DNA from: Hydrogenophaga sp. IBVHS1
Lineage (GTDB): Bacteria; Pseudomonadota; Gammaproteobacteria; Burkholderiales; Burkholderiaceae_C
Assembly: GCF_002127265.1 (NCBI RefSeq)
Contig: NZ_NFUU01000003.1
Location: 186,001-250,000, forward strand
Direction: 5' to 3'
Length of the DNA stretch: 64,000 nucleotides
Shown here: piece after piece, positions 42,486-52,403 of the stretch
Layout: each line of letters begins with the position of its first letter
How positions within the stretch are numbered: the stretch's first letter is position 1
Notes under the pieces: model-generated
What the model saw: only the letters and a program-made list of their open reading frames with translations
Told to the model about the DNA's origin: nothing
Database searches by the model: none
Made by a program: the position numbers and the translations under genes

Positions 42486-44060
42486 ATGAGCACCGCAATC
42501 GCCCGCCCGCAGGAGAAACCCCCGCCGGCTGAAGACCGGCAGGGCACCGTCGTCCCTCTCTACAACGAGCACGACCTCGCTCGAAGTCTCGCTCCGTGGG
42601 CCAACCTTGCGCAGCGGCAGAACGAGGTCAAAGCCTGGCTGGTGCTGACCGACCTGAGCGTGCTCGGGTTCTGCTTCATCGCCGGGCGCCTGCCTGCATG
42701 GTTTCGCGACGAAGCAAACTTCTCGCAGGCCATGAACGTGTGGTGGGCCGCCAATGGTCACCTTCGCACCACGCTGTTCGCTGTGATCGCGCTGGCGATG
42801 GTGAGCTGGATGTGGACCGTGCAGGGCCACTACGCGGACCACCGCCGAAAACCCTGGTGGGACGAAGCGCGCCAGATGATCCAGGTGGTTGTGCTGGCGG
42901 CGCTGCTCGACGCCATGGTCATCTACCTCGCCAAGTGGCCGCTCTCTCGGTTGTGGACCGGTGCCACCTGGGGTCTGGTGCTGATCTGTCTGCCGCTGGC
43001 ACGGCTGGCCATCCGCACCTACCTGTTGCGTGCCGGTCTGCTGACCCAGCCCTACGTGCTCATCGGTCATCCCGACGACGTTGAAAAAGCCGCCGCCGCG
43101 CTGGCGAGCGAGCCGCTGCTGGGCTACCAGCCTGTGGCCGTGGTCTGCCCAGACCCGGGCGCGCGGCTGGTTGAACTCGGCGGCGGACAAGTGGCCGCGC
43201 CCACCGCGCTCACACCCGGCGTGCGCGAGTTCCTCGCCCGACCCGCACCCCACCAACTGGTGGGCGTGCTCGGCATCCGGGACAACAACTGGCTGCGCGA
43301 ACTCGCGCAGGAACTCATGCTCACGCGGGACGACCTGGTCATGGTGCCGGCGATCGGTGGCCTGCCCATCTACGGCATGGAGGTCTCCCACTTCTTCAGC
43401 CATGAGGTGCTGCTGCTGCGCGCCCGCAACAACCTCAACCGCCGCGGCCCGCAAGTGCTCAAACGTGCGCTCGACATCGTGGGCGCCACCGTGCTGCTGG
43501 TGCTGCTCTCCCCATTGTTTGCCTGGGTCGCATGGCGCATCCGGCGTGAAGACGCCGGCCCCGCCCTGTTCGTGCAGAAGCGCGTGGGGGTAGACGGCCG
43601 GCTGTTCGACTTCTTCAAGTTCCGCAGCATGGTGATGGATGCCGACGGCGCGCTGGAGCGCTGGAAGACCGAAAACGAAAAGCTCTACGTGCAATACCTC
43701 GCCAGCAATTTCAAGCTCGCGCAGGACCCTCGCATCACGAAGATCGGTCACTTCATCCGGCGCACCAGCATCGACGAGTTGCCCCAGCTCATCAACGTCC
43801 TGCGGGGCGACATGAGTCTGGTCGGTCCGCGCCCACTGCTGGCCCGCGAGCTGGGCGAGTACGGCAAAAGCATCGCCGCTTACGGCAAGGCGCGACCCGG
43901 CATCACTGGCCTCTGGCAGATCAGCGGGCGCAGCGCCAGCACGTTCCAGCACCGCATCAACATGGACCTCTGGTACGTGCGCAACTGGTCGCTCTGGTAC
44001 GACCTCGTCATCCTGCTTCGCACCGTGCGCGTGGTGTTCAGGCAAGAAGGCGCCTGCTGA
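42486..44060 (+). CDS. Undecaprenyl-phosphate glycosyl-1-phosphate transferase (WbaP/WcaJ type)
   Basis: This is a 524-residue polyprenyl-phosphate hexose-1-phosphate transferase that starts the repeat unit by loading a sugar phosphate on undecaprenyl phosphate. It has four N-terminal membrane helices (about 50-190), a CoA-binding-like domain, a fifth membrane segment ([18 protein letters not shown]) and the catalytic domain with [24 protein letters not shown] and SLVGPRPLL. The ATG at 42486 is chosen from length; the ribosome site is weak. It heads a 20-gene operon. Confidence 0.9.
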   Translation: MSTAIARPQEKPPPAEDRQGTVVPLYNEHDLARSLAPWANLAQRQNEVKAWLVLTDLSVLGFCFIAGRLPAWFRDEANFSQAMNVWWAANGHLRTTLFAVIALAMVSWMWTVQGHYADHRRKPWWDEARQMIQVVVLAALLDAMVIYLAKWPLSRLWTGATWGLVLICLPLARLAIRTYLLRAGLLTQPYVLIGHPDDVEKAAAALASEPLLGYQPVAVVCPDPGARLVELGGGQVAAPTALTPGVREFLARPAPHQLVGVLGIRDNNWLRELAQELMLTRDDLVMVPAIGGLPIYGMEVSHFFSHEVLLLRARNNLNRRGPQVLKRALDIVGATVLLVLLSPLFAWVAWRIRREDAGPALFVQKRVGVDGRLFDFFKFRSMVMDADGALERWKTENEKLYVQYLASNFKLAQDPRITKIGHFIRRTSIDELPQLINVLRGDMSLVGPRPLLARELGEYGKSIAAYGKARPGITGLWQISGRSASTFQHRINMDLWYVRNWSLWYDLVILLRTVRVVFRQEGAC

Positions 44061-44083
44061 TTCAACCCACCCACGTCCCTCCC

Positions 44084-45097
44084 ATGAACACACCTGAAAC
44101 CATCTACGTGGCAGGCCATCGCGGCATGGTTGGCTCGGCCATCGTGCGCCAGCTGCTCGCTGCCGGCCATCCCGCCGACCACATCGTCACCCGCACCCGC
44201 GCTGAACTCGACCTGACCGACCAGGCGGCCGTGCGCGCCTTCTTTGCACACACCAGACCGCAGCAGGTGTACCTCGCCGCGGCCAAGGTGGGCGGCATTC
44301 ATGCCAACCACGTCTTCCCTGCCGACTTCATCTACCAGAACCTGATGATCGAGGCCAACGTGATCGAAGCCGCGTTCTGCAACGGCGTGCGCAAGCTCCT
44401 GTTCCTCGGGTCCAGCTGCATCTATCCGCGGCTCGCCGAGCAGCCCATGAGCGAACAGGCGCTGCTCACCGGGCCGCTCGAAGCCACCAACGAGCCTTAT
44501 GCGGTGGCCAAGATCGCCGGCATCAAGCTCTGCGAAAGCTACAACCGGCAATTCGGCGCCAGCCACGGCGTCGACTACCGCAGCGTCATGCCCACCAACC
44601 TCTACGGACCGGGCGACAACTACCACCCTGAAAACAGCCACGTCATTCCTGCGCTGATCCGCCGCTTCCACGAAGCCAAGGTGTCCGGATTGCCAGAGGT
44701 CGCGATCTGGGGCAGCGGCACGCCAATGCGTGAATTTCTGTATGTGGAGGACATGGCTGCCGCCTGCGTGCACGTGATGAACCTGCCCAACGCCGTCTAC
44801 CAGCTGCACGCCCAGCCCATGGTCAGCCACATCAACGTGGGCTACTGGCCCGACGTGACCATCGCCGATCTGGCCCACAGCGTCGCCCGCGCCACCGGCT
44901 TCACCGGCGAGATCCGCTTTGACGCCAGCAAGCCCGACGGCACGCCCCGCAAGCTCATGGACAGCAGCCGCCTGCAAAGCCTGGGCTGGCACGCCAAGGT
45001 CGATCTGCACCGAGGACTGGAACTCACCTACCAGGACTTCCTGGCGCACTCGCCCCCCACCCCCCTTTCCGCCTTTCGCCCATCCACCACTCAGTGA
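44084..45097 (+). CDS. fcl: GDP-L-fucose synthase
   Basis: This is a 337-residue extended short-chain dehydrogenase. It begins with the NADP-binding loop [16 protein letters not shown]; the catalytic Ser-Tyr-Lys set is in LGSSCIYP and YAVAK. It performs epimerisation and reduction of GDP-4-keto-6-deoxymannose to GDP-L-fucose. The partner gmd follows by 10 bases; the order fcl-gmd is reversed from E. coli. This indicates that fucose, or another deoxysugar from the same route, is part of the polymer. Confidence 0.94.
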   Translation: MNTPETIYVAGHRGMVGSAIVRQLLAAGHPADHIVTRTRAELDLTDQAAVRAFFAHTRPQQVYLAAAKVGGIHANHVFPADFIYQNLMIEANVIEAAFCNGVRKLLFLGSSCIYPRLAEQPMSEQALLTGPLEATNEPYAVAKIAGIKLCESYNRQFGASHGVDYRSVMPTNLYGPGDNYHPENSHVIPALIRRFHEAKVSGLPEVAIWGSGTPMREFLYVEDMAAACVHVMNLPNAVYQLHAQPMVSHINVGYWPDVTIADLAHSVARATGFTGEIRFDASKPDGTPRKLMDSSRLQSLGWHAKVDLHRGLELTYQDFLAHSPPTPLSAFRPSTTQ

Positions 45098-45107
45098 GGA
45101 ACGAACC

Positions 45108-46259
45108 ATGACCAAGAACCCCCCCTATTTCAAGGCCTGGCCCAAGGTAGCGCTCATCACCGGCATCACCGGCCAGGACGGTTCGTACCTCGCGGAGCTG
45201 CTGCTCGAGAAGGGCTACATCGTGCACGGCATCAAGCGCCGCAGCAGCCAGTTCAACACGCAGCGCGTGGATCACTTCTACGAGGACCCACACATCGACA
45301 ACGCACGCTTCCACCTGCACTACGGCGACCTGAGCGACACCAGCAACCTGATCCGCATCGTGCAGGAAACCCAGCCCGACGAGATCTACAACCTGGGAGC
45401 ACAAAGCCATGTGGCGGTGAGCTTCGAGAGCCCTGAATACACAGCCGATGTCGATGGCCTGGGCGCGTTGCGCCTGCTGGAGGCCATCCGCATTCTCGGG
45501 ATGGAGAAGAAGACCCGCTTCTACCAGGCCAGCACCTCCGAGCTGTACGGTCTGGTGCAGGAAACGCCGCAGAAGGAAACCACGCCCTTCTACCCGCGCA
45601 GCCCCTACGCCGTGGCCAAGCTCTACGCGTACTGGATCGTCGTGAACTACCGCGAGGCCTACGGCATGTACGCCTGCAACGGCATCCTGTTCAACCACGA
45701 ATCGCCACGCCGGGGTGAAACGTTCGTCACCCGCAAGATCACGCGCGGCCTGGCCAACATCGCGCAGGGCCTGCAGGACTGCCTCTACATGGGCAACCTC
45801 GATTCGCTGCGCGACTGGGGCCACGCCAAAGACTACGTGCGCATGCAGTGGCTGATGCTGCAGCAGCAGAAGCCCGAAGACTTCGTCATCGCCACCGGTG
45901 TGCAGTACAGCGTGCGCCAGTTCATCGACATGGCCGCCAAGGAGCTGGGCCTCACCCTGCGCTTTGAGGGCGAAGGCGTGGAGGAGCGGGCCATCGTGGA
46001 AGCCGTCGAGGGCGACAAGGCCCCGGCGCTCCAGCCAGGCGACGTGATCGTGAAGGTGGATCCGCGCTACTTCCGCCCGACCGAAGTGGAAACCCTGCTG
46101 GGCGACCCTTCCAGGGCCAAGAACAAGCTGGGCTGGGTGCCGCGAATCGCGTTGCAGGAAATGGTGACCGAAATGGCGAGCGCCGACCTGAACGACGCAC
46201 AGCGCCACGCCTTGCTCAAGAACCACGGCTACCCGATGGCGGTGTCCAGCGAACACTGA
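45108..46259 (+). CDS. gmd: GDP-mannose 4,6-dehydratase
   Basis: This is a 383-residue dehydratase converting GDP-mannose to GDP-4-keto-6-deoxymannose. Motifs are the nucleotide loop [34 protein letters not shown], the catalytic threonine/glutamate region QASTSELYG, and [26 protein letters not shown], which contacts GDP-mannose, is intact. The ATG at 45108 has GTGAGGA upstream. It forms a pair with fcl. Confidence 0.96.
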   Translation: MTKNPPYFKAWPKVALITGITGQDGSYLAELLLEKGYIVHGIKRRSSQFNTQRVDHFYEDPHIDNARFHLHYGDLSDTSNLIRIVQETQPDEIYNLGAQSHVAVSFESPEYTADVDGLGALRLLEAIRILGMEKKTRFYQASTSELYGLVQETPQKETTPFYPRSPYAVAKLYAYWIVVNYREAYGMYACNGILFNHESPRRGETFVTRKITRGLANIAQGLQDCLYMGNLDSLRDWGHAKDYVRMQWLMLQQQKPEDFVIATGVQYSVRQFIDMAAKELGLTLRFEGEGVEERAIVEAVEGDKAPALQPGDVIVKVDPRYFRPTEVETLLGDPSRAKNKLGWVPRIALQEMVTEMASADLNDAQRHALLKNHGYPMAVSSEH

Positions 46260-46275
46260 ACCACGGATCTTCCCG

Positions 46276-47598
46276 ATGTCTGTCCCTCACCCCTTGCGCA
46301 CACCGGCTGTCGGCGCGTCGTCCATCGCGCGGCGCATCGCCACGGGGGCGGGTGCCTACGGCTATGCGCAGGGGGTCAGCATCGGCACGCAACTGGTGTC
46401 GCTGCCGCTCTTCCTGCACCACTGGGACATGGCCACCTACGGCTACTGGCTGGCGCTGACGGCGCTTCCCTTCTACCTGTCGCTGGCCGACGCGGGCATC
46501 TCCACTGCCTCGAGCAACCAGATGATCGGCCTGATTGCACAGGGCCAGAAAGCGCGGGCGGCCGAGGTGTTCCAGAGCGCGGTGGCGTTCCTGTTGTCCA
46601 TCTCGCTGCTGGTGCTGCTCATTGTGGGCGTTGCCCTGCTGCTGCTGCCTGCCACCACGCTGCAGGCTCCGCACTGGAAAACCGTGATCATGCTGCTGTC
46701 CTTCAGCGTGGTGCTCGGCCTGTTCTGCAGCCTGGCCGAGGTCATCTACAAGGCCACCGGCGGCTACGCAGCGGGCACCTACCTGGTCACCACCGGCCGC
46801 CTGGCCGAATGGTTGGGCGGCATCACGGGTCTGGTGCTCACGCAGAGTTTCATCGGGGTCGCCGCCTCGGCGCTGCTGGCGCGCCTGGGCTACACGCTGC
46901 TCTGCATCTGGTTGAGCCAGCAGCGCACCGACTTTCTGCGCTGGGGCGTGCAGCGTGCCAGCCTGGCCGATATCAGGCAGGCCGCGAAGCCGGGCATGCT
47001 GTTCCTCTCGCTCACGCTGACCAACGCGCTGAGCCTGCAAGGCTTCACCTTGCTGGTGGCCGCCACGCTTGGCCCCGCCGCCACCGCCGTGTTCAACACC
47101 TACCGCACCCTCGCCCGGACCGTGGTGCAGCTCACCAGCGCCCTCAGCAACCCGCTCTGGCCGGAACTCACCGCGCTCAAGGGGCACCAGAACGACAGCG
47201 CCTTCTGGAAGCTCTACCGCCGGGCCAACCGCCTGGGCCTGCTGATGGCCGCCGCGGGTGCGTTGCTGGTGTACCTGATCTCTCCCTGGTTGCTGCACAT
47301 CTGGACCCACGGCCAGATTCCCTTTGCCGCCACCGGCATGGCGCTGTTCCTGCTCTACGCCGCCGTGTGCTCGGCCACCCAGGTTCCGCGCGTCGTGCTC
47401 ATGTCGATCAACCGCCATGCCGGTCTGGCCTGGCAGAGCCTGGCCGCCGCCGTGGTGGCGCTGCTGGTGGCATGGCTGGTCTGGGACCACACCGGCATGA
47501 CCGGCGTGGTGGGCGCCATGTTGCTGGGCGAGGCGCTGGTCTGGTTCACCGCCACACGCGCGGTGCGCCACCTGCGAAGCGCGAGGGCCGCCGCATGA
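46276..47598 (+). CDS. Polysaccharide repeat-unit flippase (Wzx-like)
   Basis: This is a 440-residue integral membrane protein with about 12 helices of the polysaccharide-transporter/MATE type. It starts with a short soluble tail, then SIGTQLVSLPLFLHHWDMATYGYWLAL, a pattern seen in Wzx proteins. It should flip the lipid-linked repeat unit across the inner membrane. It ends in an ATGA overlap with the next gene. Confidence 0.85.
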   Translation: MSVPHPLRTPAVGASSIARRIATGAGAYGYAQGVSIGTQLVSLPLFLHHWDMATYGYWLALTALPFYLSLADAGISTASSNQMIGLIAQGQKARAAEVFQSAVAFLLSISLLVLLIVGVALLLLPATTLQAPHWKTVIMLLSFSVVLGLFCSLAEVIYKATGGYAAGTYLVTTGRLAEWLGGITGLVLTQSFIGVAASALLARLGYTLLCIWLSQQRTDFLRWGVQRASLADIRQAAKPGMLFLSLTLTNALSLQGFTLLVAATLGPAATAVFNTYRTLARTVVQLTSALSNPLWPELTALKGHQNDSAFWKLYRRANRLGLLMAAAGALLVYLISPWLLHIWTHGQIPFAATGMALFLLYAAVCSATQVPRVVLMSINRHAGLAWQSLAAAVVALLVAWLVWDHTGMTGVVGAMLLGEALVWFTATRAVRHLRSARAAA

Positions 47599-49190
47599 TC
47601 GTCGACCTGAACCACACCGCTCCACCCGACACGCCGAATGATGTCGTCATCGTCGGTGGTGGCACGGTGGCCCTGTTGCTGGCGGTGCTGCTGGAGCGCC
47701 AGGGCCAGCGCGTGCTGGTGCTGGAAACCGGTGGTGGCAGCTTTGAAGCGCCCGCGCAGGAACTCAACGACGCGACCGTCATCGGCAGGGCCCACAGCGG
47801 CATTTCCGTGGCCCGGGGACGCGCACTGGGTGGCACCTCCAACCTCTGGGGGGGCCAGCTCACCGGCTTCATCCGCTCCGATTTCGAGGCACGCCCGGGC
47901 GTGTCCGATGCGCCCTGGCCGATCGACTTCGACGATCTGCAGCCCTGGTACGAAGCCGTGGCCCGAGAGCTTCGCCTGGCCGATGTGCTCGATGAAGGCA
48001 CGCCGCAGGCACACAAACTCTTCGGCGACCAGTACCCCGATATTCCCGGCTTCACCCTGTTCCTCACCCGCTGGCTCAAAGAGCCGGCGCTGGCGCGGTA
48101 CTTCCATGAACGCCTGCAGAACGCGCCCGGGCTCACCGTGCTGCTGCATGCGCACGCCACCGGCCTGGACCTGGCGCCGGACGGCAGCCGCGTGCTGGCC
48201 GTGCGTGTGGCGCTGCCCGACGGCACCGCCACAGCCATCCGCGGTGAGCGTTTCGTGCTGGCCAACGGCACCATCGAAATCGCCCGCCTGATGCTTGCCT
48301 GTGCGGCCGAACAGCCACAGGCTCCCTGGGCCGGCAACCCGTGGGTGGGCGCGGGCTTTCAGGACCACCTCGAAATGCGTGGCGGCCGGGTGCACCTGCT
48401 GGACAAGCCCCGCTTCCTGCGCACTTTCCAGAACATCGTGCTGGGGGGCCACAAGTACCAGCCCAAGCTGCGGCTGAACACCGACGCGGGGACCGTCGGC
48501 GCCGATGCAGCGCTCAACGTCACCGGCTACTTCGCGTTCGAGTCCAGCATCAGCGAGCATCTGCAGCACCTGAAGGTGATGGTCAAGTCGCTGCGGCGCG
48601 GCGGGCTGTCGCACCAGGGCATGGGCGACATGCTGCGCCACGTCCGTGGCATGGGCAGCGCCTGGGTGCCGATGATCGTGCAGTACCTGCGGCATCACCG
48701 CATCTACAACCCGGCCGACCGCGGTGTCTGGCTGGTCATGCATGCCGAACAGCTGCCGCGCCAGGACAGCCGCATCACGCTCGACCCCGAGCGCAGGGAC
48801 CGCTTCGGCATGCCACTGGCCACGCTGGACTGGCGCATTGGCGGCCAGCCCGAGGTGCGGGCCATGGCCGCCTTTGTGCGCCGTGTCGGTGAGAGCCTGC
48901 AGGCGGCCGGGCTGGCCCGCGTGGAGATCGATGCGCTGCTCGACGCCGAAGACGCTCACGCGCTGGACCGCGCCACCGACACCTACCACCAGTGCGGTGG
49001 TACCCGCATGGGACACCACGCGCGCGACGGCGTGGTCGACAGCGAGCTGCGCGTGTTCGGCACCAGCAACCTGTATGTCGCCGGTGCCGCCGTGTTCCGC
49101 ACCTCCAGCTACGCCAACCCCACGTTCACCGCGCTGGCGCTGACCGCGCGGCTCGCCGATCGGCTTCACCTTGAACCGGCCCACGCATGA
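47595..49190 (+). CDS. GMC-type FAD-dependent oxidoreductase in the exopolysaccharide operon
   Basis: This is a 531-residue flavoprotein. The N-terminal FAD-binding fold begins DVVIVGGGTVALLLAVLLERQ; GRALGGTSNLWGGQ is the second GMC-like block; the C-terminus has TYHQCGGTRMG and NLYVAGAAVFRTSSYANPT, where GMC enzymes carry their active-site histidine and FAD contact. Relatives oxidise alcohol groups, including sugars. Here it may oxidise a polymer sugar or precursor; substrate is unknown. It overlaps both neighbours by 4 bases. Confidence 0.82.
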   Translation: MIVDLNHTAPPDTPNDVVIVGGGTVALLLAVLLERQGQRVLVLETGGGSFEAPAQELNDATVIGRAHSGISVARGRALGGTSNLWGGQLTGFIRSDFEARPGVSDAPWPIDFDDLQPWYEAVARELRLADVLDEGTPQAHKLFGDQYPDIPGFTLFLTRWLKEPALARYFHERLQNAPGLTVLLHAHATGLDLAPDGSRVLAVRVALPDGTATAIRGERFVLANGTIEIARLMLACAAEQPQAPWAGNPWVGAGFQDHLEMRGGRVHLLDKPRFLRTFQNIVLGGHKYQPKLRLNTDAGTVGADAALNVTGYFAFESSISEHLQHLKVMVKSLRRGGLSHQGMGDMLRHVRGMGSAWVPMIVQYLRHHRIYNPADRGVWLVMHAEQLPRQDSRITLDPERRDRFGMPLATLDWRIGGQPEVRAMAAFVRRVGESLQAAGLARVEIDALLDAEDAHALDRATDTYHQCGGTRMGHHARDGVVDSELRVFGTSNLYVAGAAVFRTSSYANPTFTALALTARLADRLHLEPAHA

Positions 49191-50134
49191 AGATGGACCA
49201 ACCCACCGACTTCATTGCCCAGCGGCTGGGCTTTGGCTGCGGCCGTCTGAAGGGGGGCGCTGAAAAGGCCCACGCCCTGCGGCTCGTGCATGCGGCGCTG
49301 GACCTGGGCATTCGACACTTCGACACCGCGCCACCCTACGGCCTGGGCACGTCCGAATCCGTGCTGGGCGAAGCCCTCAAGGGCCGGCAGGAGGTCGTCA
49401 CGGTGTTCACCAAGGCGGGGCTCGCCCGGCCTTCATCGCCCGGCCTCATGCAGACGGCGCGGGCGATCGTCAAGCCGCTGGCCAACCACATCCCCGGCCT
49501 GCGCCGGGCGGTGCTGCAGGGCCTGGCGCAGCGCGCCACGCCGGCCAGTTTCAACCCGGACTCCATCGCCCGATCGTTCGAGACCAGCCTGCGCTTGCTG
49601 CAACGTGACCGGGTGGATGGCCTGCTGCTGCACGAGGCGCAACCCCATGACACGCTGGCTCCCCTGAAGCCGCTGTTCGACCGCTACGTCGCCCAAGGCC
49701 AGCTGGTGGCCTATGGCTCCTCGACGGGAGGACCATTGGGCGACCTCGTGCGCTTTGGTGCGGTGCTGCAATACCGCTGCCCGGTGCCCGGCACCGACGA
49801 CATGCCTGACGCGCCCACCGATGTTCTGCACGGTGCGTTCCGCTTCATTGCACCGGCCATCTCACGGCAAATGGAACGTGACAGCCAGCTCACAGACGAG
49901 CTGGCCAGCCTGCTGCCCGCGGGCACAGACCCGGCCGCAGCCACCGGCACCCTGGCCCTGGCCTACGCACTGGCCCGGTGCCCCAACCGCCTGCTGTTCT
50001 CCACCAACCAGCCGCAGCGCCTGGTCACCACGCTTCAACACATCCGGCACGTCACAGGCTCGGCCCGGTGGCGGCCTGCGATGCAGACCCTTCACGCGGC
50101 CCTCGCGCAGACAGGTGACCTATGCGCGGCCTGA
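49187..50134 (+). CDS. Aldo/keto reductase family protein
   Basis: This is a 315-residue aldo/keto reductase-like TIM barrel. Catalytic positions are recognisable: Asp and Tyr in HFDTAPPYGLG, Lys in VFTKAG, His in LLLHEAQ. No signal peptide is present. It overlaps the GMC-type gene by 4 bases and the polymerase gene by 13. The pair GMC oxidase plus reductase could interconvert a sugar alcohol/ketone; this is an inference from gene order. Confidence 0.8.
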   Translation: MKMDQPTDFIAQRLGFGCGRLKGGAEKAHALRLVHAALDLGIRHFDTAPPYGLGTSESVLGEALKGRQEVVTVFTKAGLARPSSPGLMQTARAIVKPLANHIPGLRRAVLQGLAQRATPASFNPDSIARSFETSLRLLQRDRVDGLLLHEAQPHDTLAPLKPLFDRYVAQGQLVAYGSSTGGPLGDLVRFGAVLQYRCPVPGTDDMPDAPTDVLHGAFRFIAPAISRQMERDSQLTDELASLLPAGTDPAAATGTLALAYALARCPNRLLFSTNQPQRLVTTLQHIRHVTGSARWRPAMQTLHAALAQTGDLCAA

Positions 50135-51390
50135 ACACACAGTTGTCGCGCTGGTTTCTGGGCGGCTCCATCTACCTGACGGGGTGGTACTACGAAGGCC
50201 CGGCGCTGCAGGCTTCCCAGATGGGGGCCATCAGCCTGCTGCTCATGGCCGGCTTCTTTGCCGCGCTGTCTGGCGGCACCCTGCGCATTCGGCCCAGCCT
50301 GGTCGAATGGATGTTCGCCACCGCCTTCCTGTTTGCCATGCTGGTGGCCTGGGTGACCGGCAACGTGCTGTCGACGATGTACGGTGCCATGTTGCTTCTG
50401 GTGCTCACGGCCGTTGCATTTCTGGTTCGGCACCGGGGTGCGGCCGAGCTGGTCGCCGTGTTCCGGTGGGCCTACGTGGCGCTCATCGGCACAGTGCTCG
50501 CCCTGGAGTCCCCGGCCTGGTTCGCCTCGCTCTCGGGCAGTGTGGAATACGGCCTCGGACTGGTTCGCTACCAGCCGCTGGGCATGCACCCCAACCTGAG
50601 CGGGCTGGTGTACGGCGGTGGTGCGCTGCTGTTCTTTCAGCGCTATCTGGCCACGCACAGAAGGACCGAAAAAGCTTTTGCAATGGCCATGGTGGTGCTG
50701 TGCCTCTGCGTGTTGCTGGCCGCATCGGCACGCGCCGGCATGCTGGCGCTGGCCGCCGCCGGATTGACCGGCATCAGCCTCATCGCCTTGCGCGGCTCCC
50801 GCCGTTCGCGCGTGAGCCTGGTGCTGGTTGCGTTGATCGGCGTGATGGTCATTTTCTTCAAGCGGGCGGACATCAAAGAGTACCTGTCGCTCATCCTCGA
50901 CCTCGACTCGCCCACCCGCGGTGTGGACTCCGGCGCCACGGGGCGCACCGATATCTGGCGCGCCGGCATCGAGCTGGTGTTCTCCGACGCCGTGCTGCTT
51001 TTCACCGGCCGGGGCATCCGCTCGGCGCTGCCCGAGGTCATTGGATTTCCGGTCGAAAGTTCATACATCAACCTGGCACTGGAACACGGGCTGTTCTTCG
51101 GCTCGCTGATCGTGCTGGCGTTCGTCGTCACCGCCTGGCGCGCGCTCCAGCAAGGCCTGCAGCCGGGCCAGCACCGGTACCAGCTGTTCATGGCGGGGCT
51201 GATGCTGGTCTTCATCCTGGCCCAGTCCATCTTCAACCGTTACCTGATCGGTGTGGGCAATCCCTATTCGCTGTGGATTCTCGTGTTGACCCTGCAGCTC
51301 AACCTCGGCCGAGTCCACCGCACTTTGCCGGTCAGGCGCGAGACCTTCTCTTCTCTGAACATCCCTCGGACCACCCGGATCGGAGCTTGA
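50122..51390 (+). CDS. O-antigen ligase/polymerase-like protein (Wzy-like)
   Basis: This is a 422-residue protein with about 11-12 membrane helices and one larger periplasmic loop (about 255-310). A typical Wzy/WaaL segment is GMHPNLSGLVYGGGALLFFQ, with conserved arginines in ASARAGMLAL. In a Wzx/Wzy pathway it would polymerise repeat units. Sequence conservation in this family is low, so the call rests on topology, that motif and gene context. Confidence 0.78.
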   Translation: MRGLNTQLSRWFLGGSIYLTGWYYEGPALQASQMGAISLLLMAGFFAALSGGTLRIRPSLVEWMFATAFLFAMLVAWVTGNVLSTMYGAMLLLVLTAVAFLVRHRGAAELVAVFRWAYVALIGTVLALESPAWFASLSGSVEYGLGLVRYQPLGMHPNLSGLVYGGGALLFFQRYLATHRRTEKAFAMAMVVLCLCVLLAASARAGMLALAAAGLTGISLIALRGSRRSRVSLVLVALIGVMVIFFKRADIKEYLSLILDLDSPTRGVDSGATGRTDIWRAGIELVFSDAVLLFTGRGIRSALPEVIGFPVESSYINLALEHGLFFGSLIVLAFVVTAWRALQQGLQPGQHRYQLFMAGLMLVFILAQSIFNRYLIGVGNPYSLWILVLTLQLNLGRVHRTLPVRRETFSSLNIPRTTRIGA

Positions 51391-51391
51391 T

Positions 51392-52378
51392 ATGACACGC
51401 AGACAAACAGACACCACGCTGATGCTGTTCATTGCGACCGCATTGATCACCCTGTCGCACCTGGATGCCTTCGTGCCAGACAAACGCATTGCCACGGGCG
51501 GCGCCATCGGCAATTCCCTGTTCTTCTTTCTGTCGGGCTTTGGCCTGGCGATGAGCCTGAACGGCGCCGGCAAGGACGCCTCCGCGCCGTCGCTGCTGGA
51601 CTACCTCGAGAAACGTGTCCTGCGCCTGTACCCCGCGGTGCTCATCGTTGCCTGCGCCATGCTTGCCATCGGCATGATCCGCATCACAGGCATCGCCGAC
51701 CTCGCGAAGATCTTTGTCTGGCCGACACCGTTCTGGTTCATCTCGGCCGTGATGGCGTTCTACGTGCCCATCTTCTATCTGGCGCGACTCAAACCCGCTG
51801 GCATCGCTACGGCCATGGCGCTGCTGCTCATTCCGTACGCCTTCTTCTACAGCCAGCTGGACCTGTCGACGTTCGTTGTTGAGGGCGACGACTATTTCAA
51901 GTGGATCAATTACTTCGGCATCACCCTGCTGGGCTGCCTGGTCGCGCGCCTGCAGATGACGCCCAGAGCCAGCCTCTTCACCATCGCTTCTTTGCTGATC
52001 TCGTTGCTGTTGTTCCTGGTCACCAAGCTCACGGTGTTCCGCTACGACCTGGGCCACCTGCAGTTCGTGTTCCATGTCCTGCTGTACCCCATCGTCTACT
52101 TCAGCTTTCATCTCTTTGCATCTGAATCGGTGCTCCGGCCCCTGCGGGCCACACCGCTGTTCCCCGCCATCGCGCTGCTGGGCGGATTGACGCTTGAGAT
52201 CTATCTGACCCAGACCGCGTGGATCCATTGGCTGGAAGCGCAGAACTACGACTTCGGGTATGCCGTTCTCCTGTTCCTCGCGTTGGTGCCCCTGGTGATT
52301 TTTTCGGTGGTGACGCGATGGCTGTCCACCCGCATGACCGCAGGCGCATCGCGATTGCTCCACCCCGCAACGGCCTGA
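51392..52378 (+). CDS. Membrane acyltransferase (acyltransferase-3 family)
   Basis: This is a 328-residue protein with about ten membrane helices. The first part has an HLDAF histidine and GNSLFFFLSGFGLAMSL, typical of acyltransferase-3 proteins that O-acetylate or succinylate surface sugars from the cytoplasmic side. It begins one base after the polymerase stop. The acyl group is not predictable. Confidence 0.8.
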   Translation: MTRRQTDTTLMLFIATALITLSHLDAFVPDKRIATGGAIGNSLFFFLSGFGLAMSLNGAGKDASAPSLLDYLEKRVLRLYPAVLIVACAMLAIGMIRITGIADLAKIFVWPTPFWFISAVMAFYVPIFYLARLKPAGIATAMALLLIPYAFFYSQLDLSTFVVEGDDYFKWINYFGITLLGCLVARLQMTPRASLFTIASLLISLLLFLVTKLTVFRYDLGHLQFVFHVLLYPIVYFSFHLFASESVLRPLRATPLFPAIALLGGLTLEIYLTQTAWIHWLEAQNYDFGYAVLLFLALVPLVIFSVVTRWLSTRMTAGASRLLHPATA

Positions 52379-52403
52379 CCCACCGAATCCGCTGGACCCC
52401 CAC

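Noticed and set aside
46216-47625. A 469-codon minus-strand open frame opposite the flippase gene
   Set aside because: It is His/Gln/Gly-rich without domains, while the plus frame is a normal multi-helix flippase in a continuous operon.
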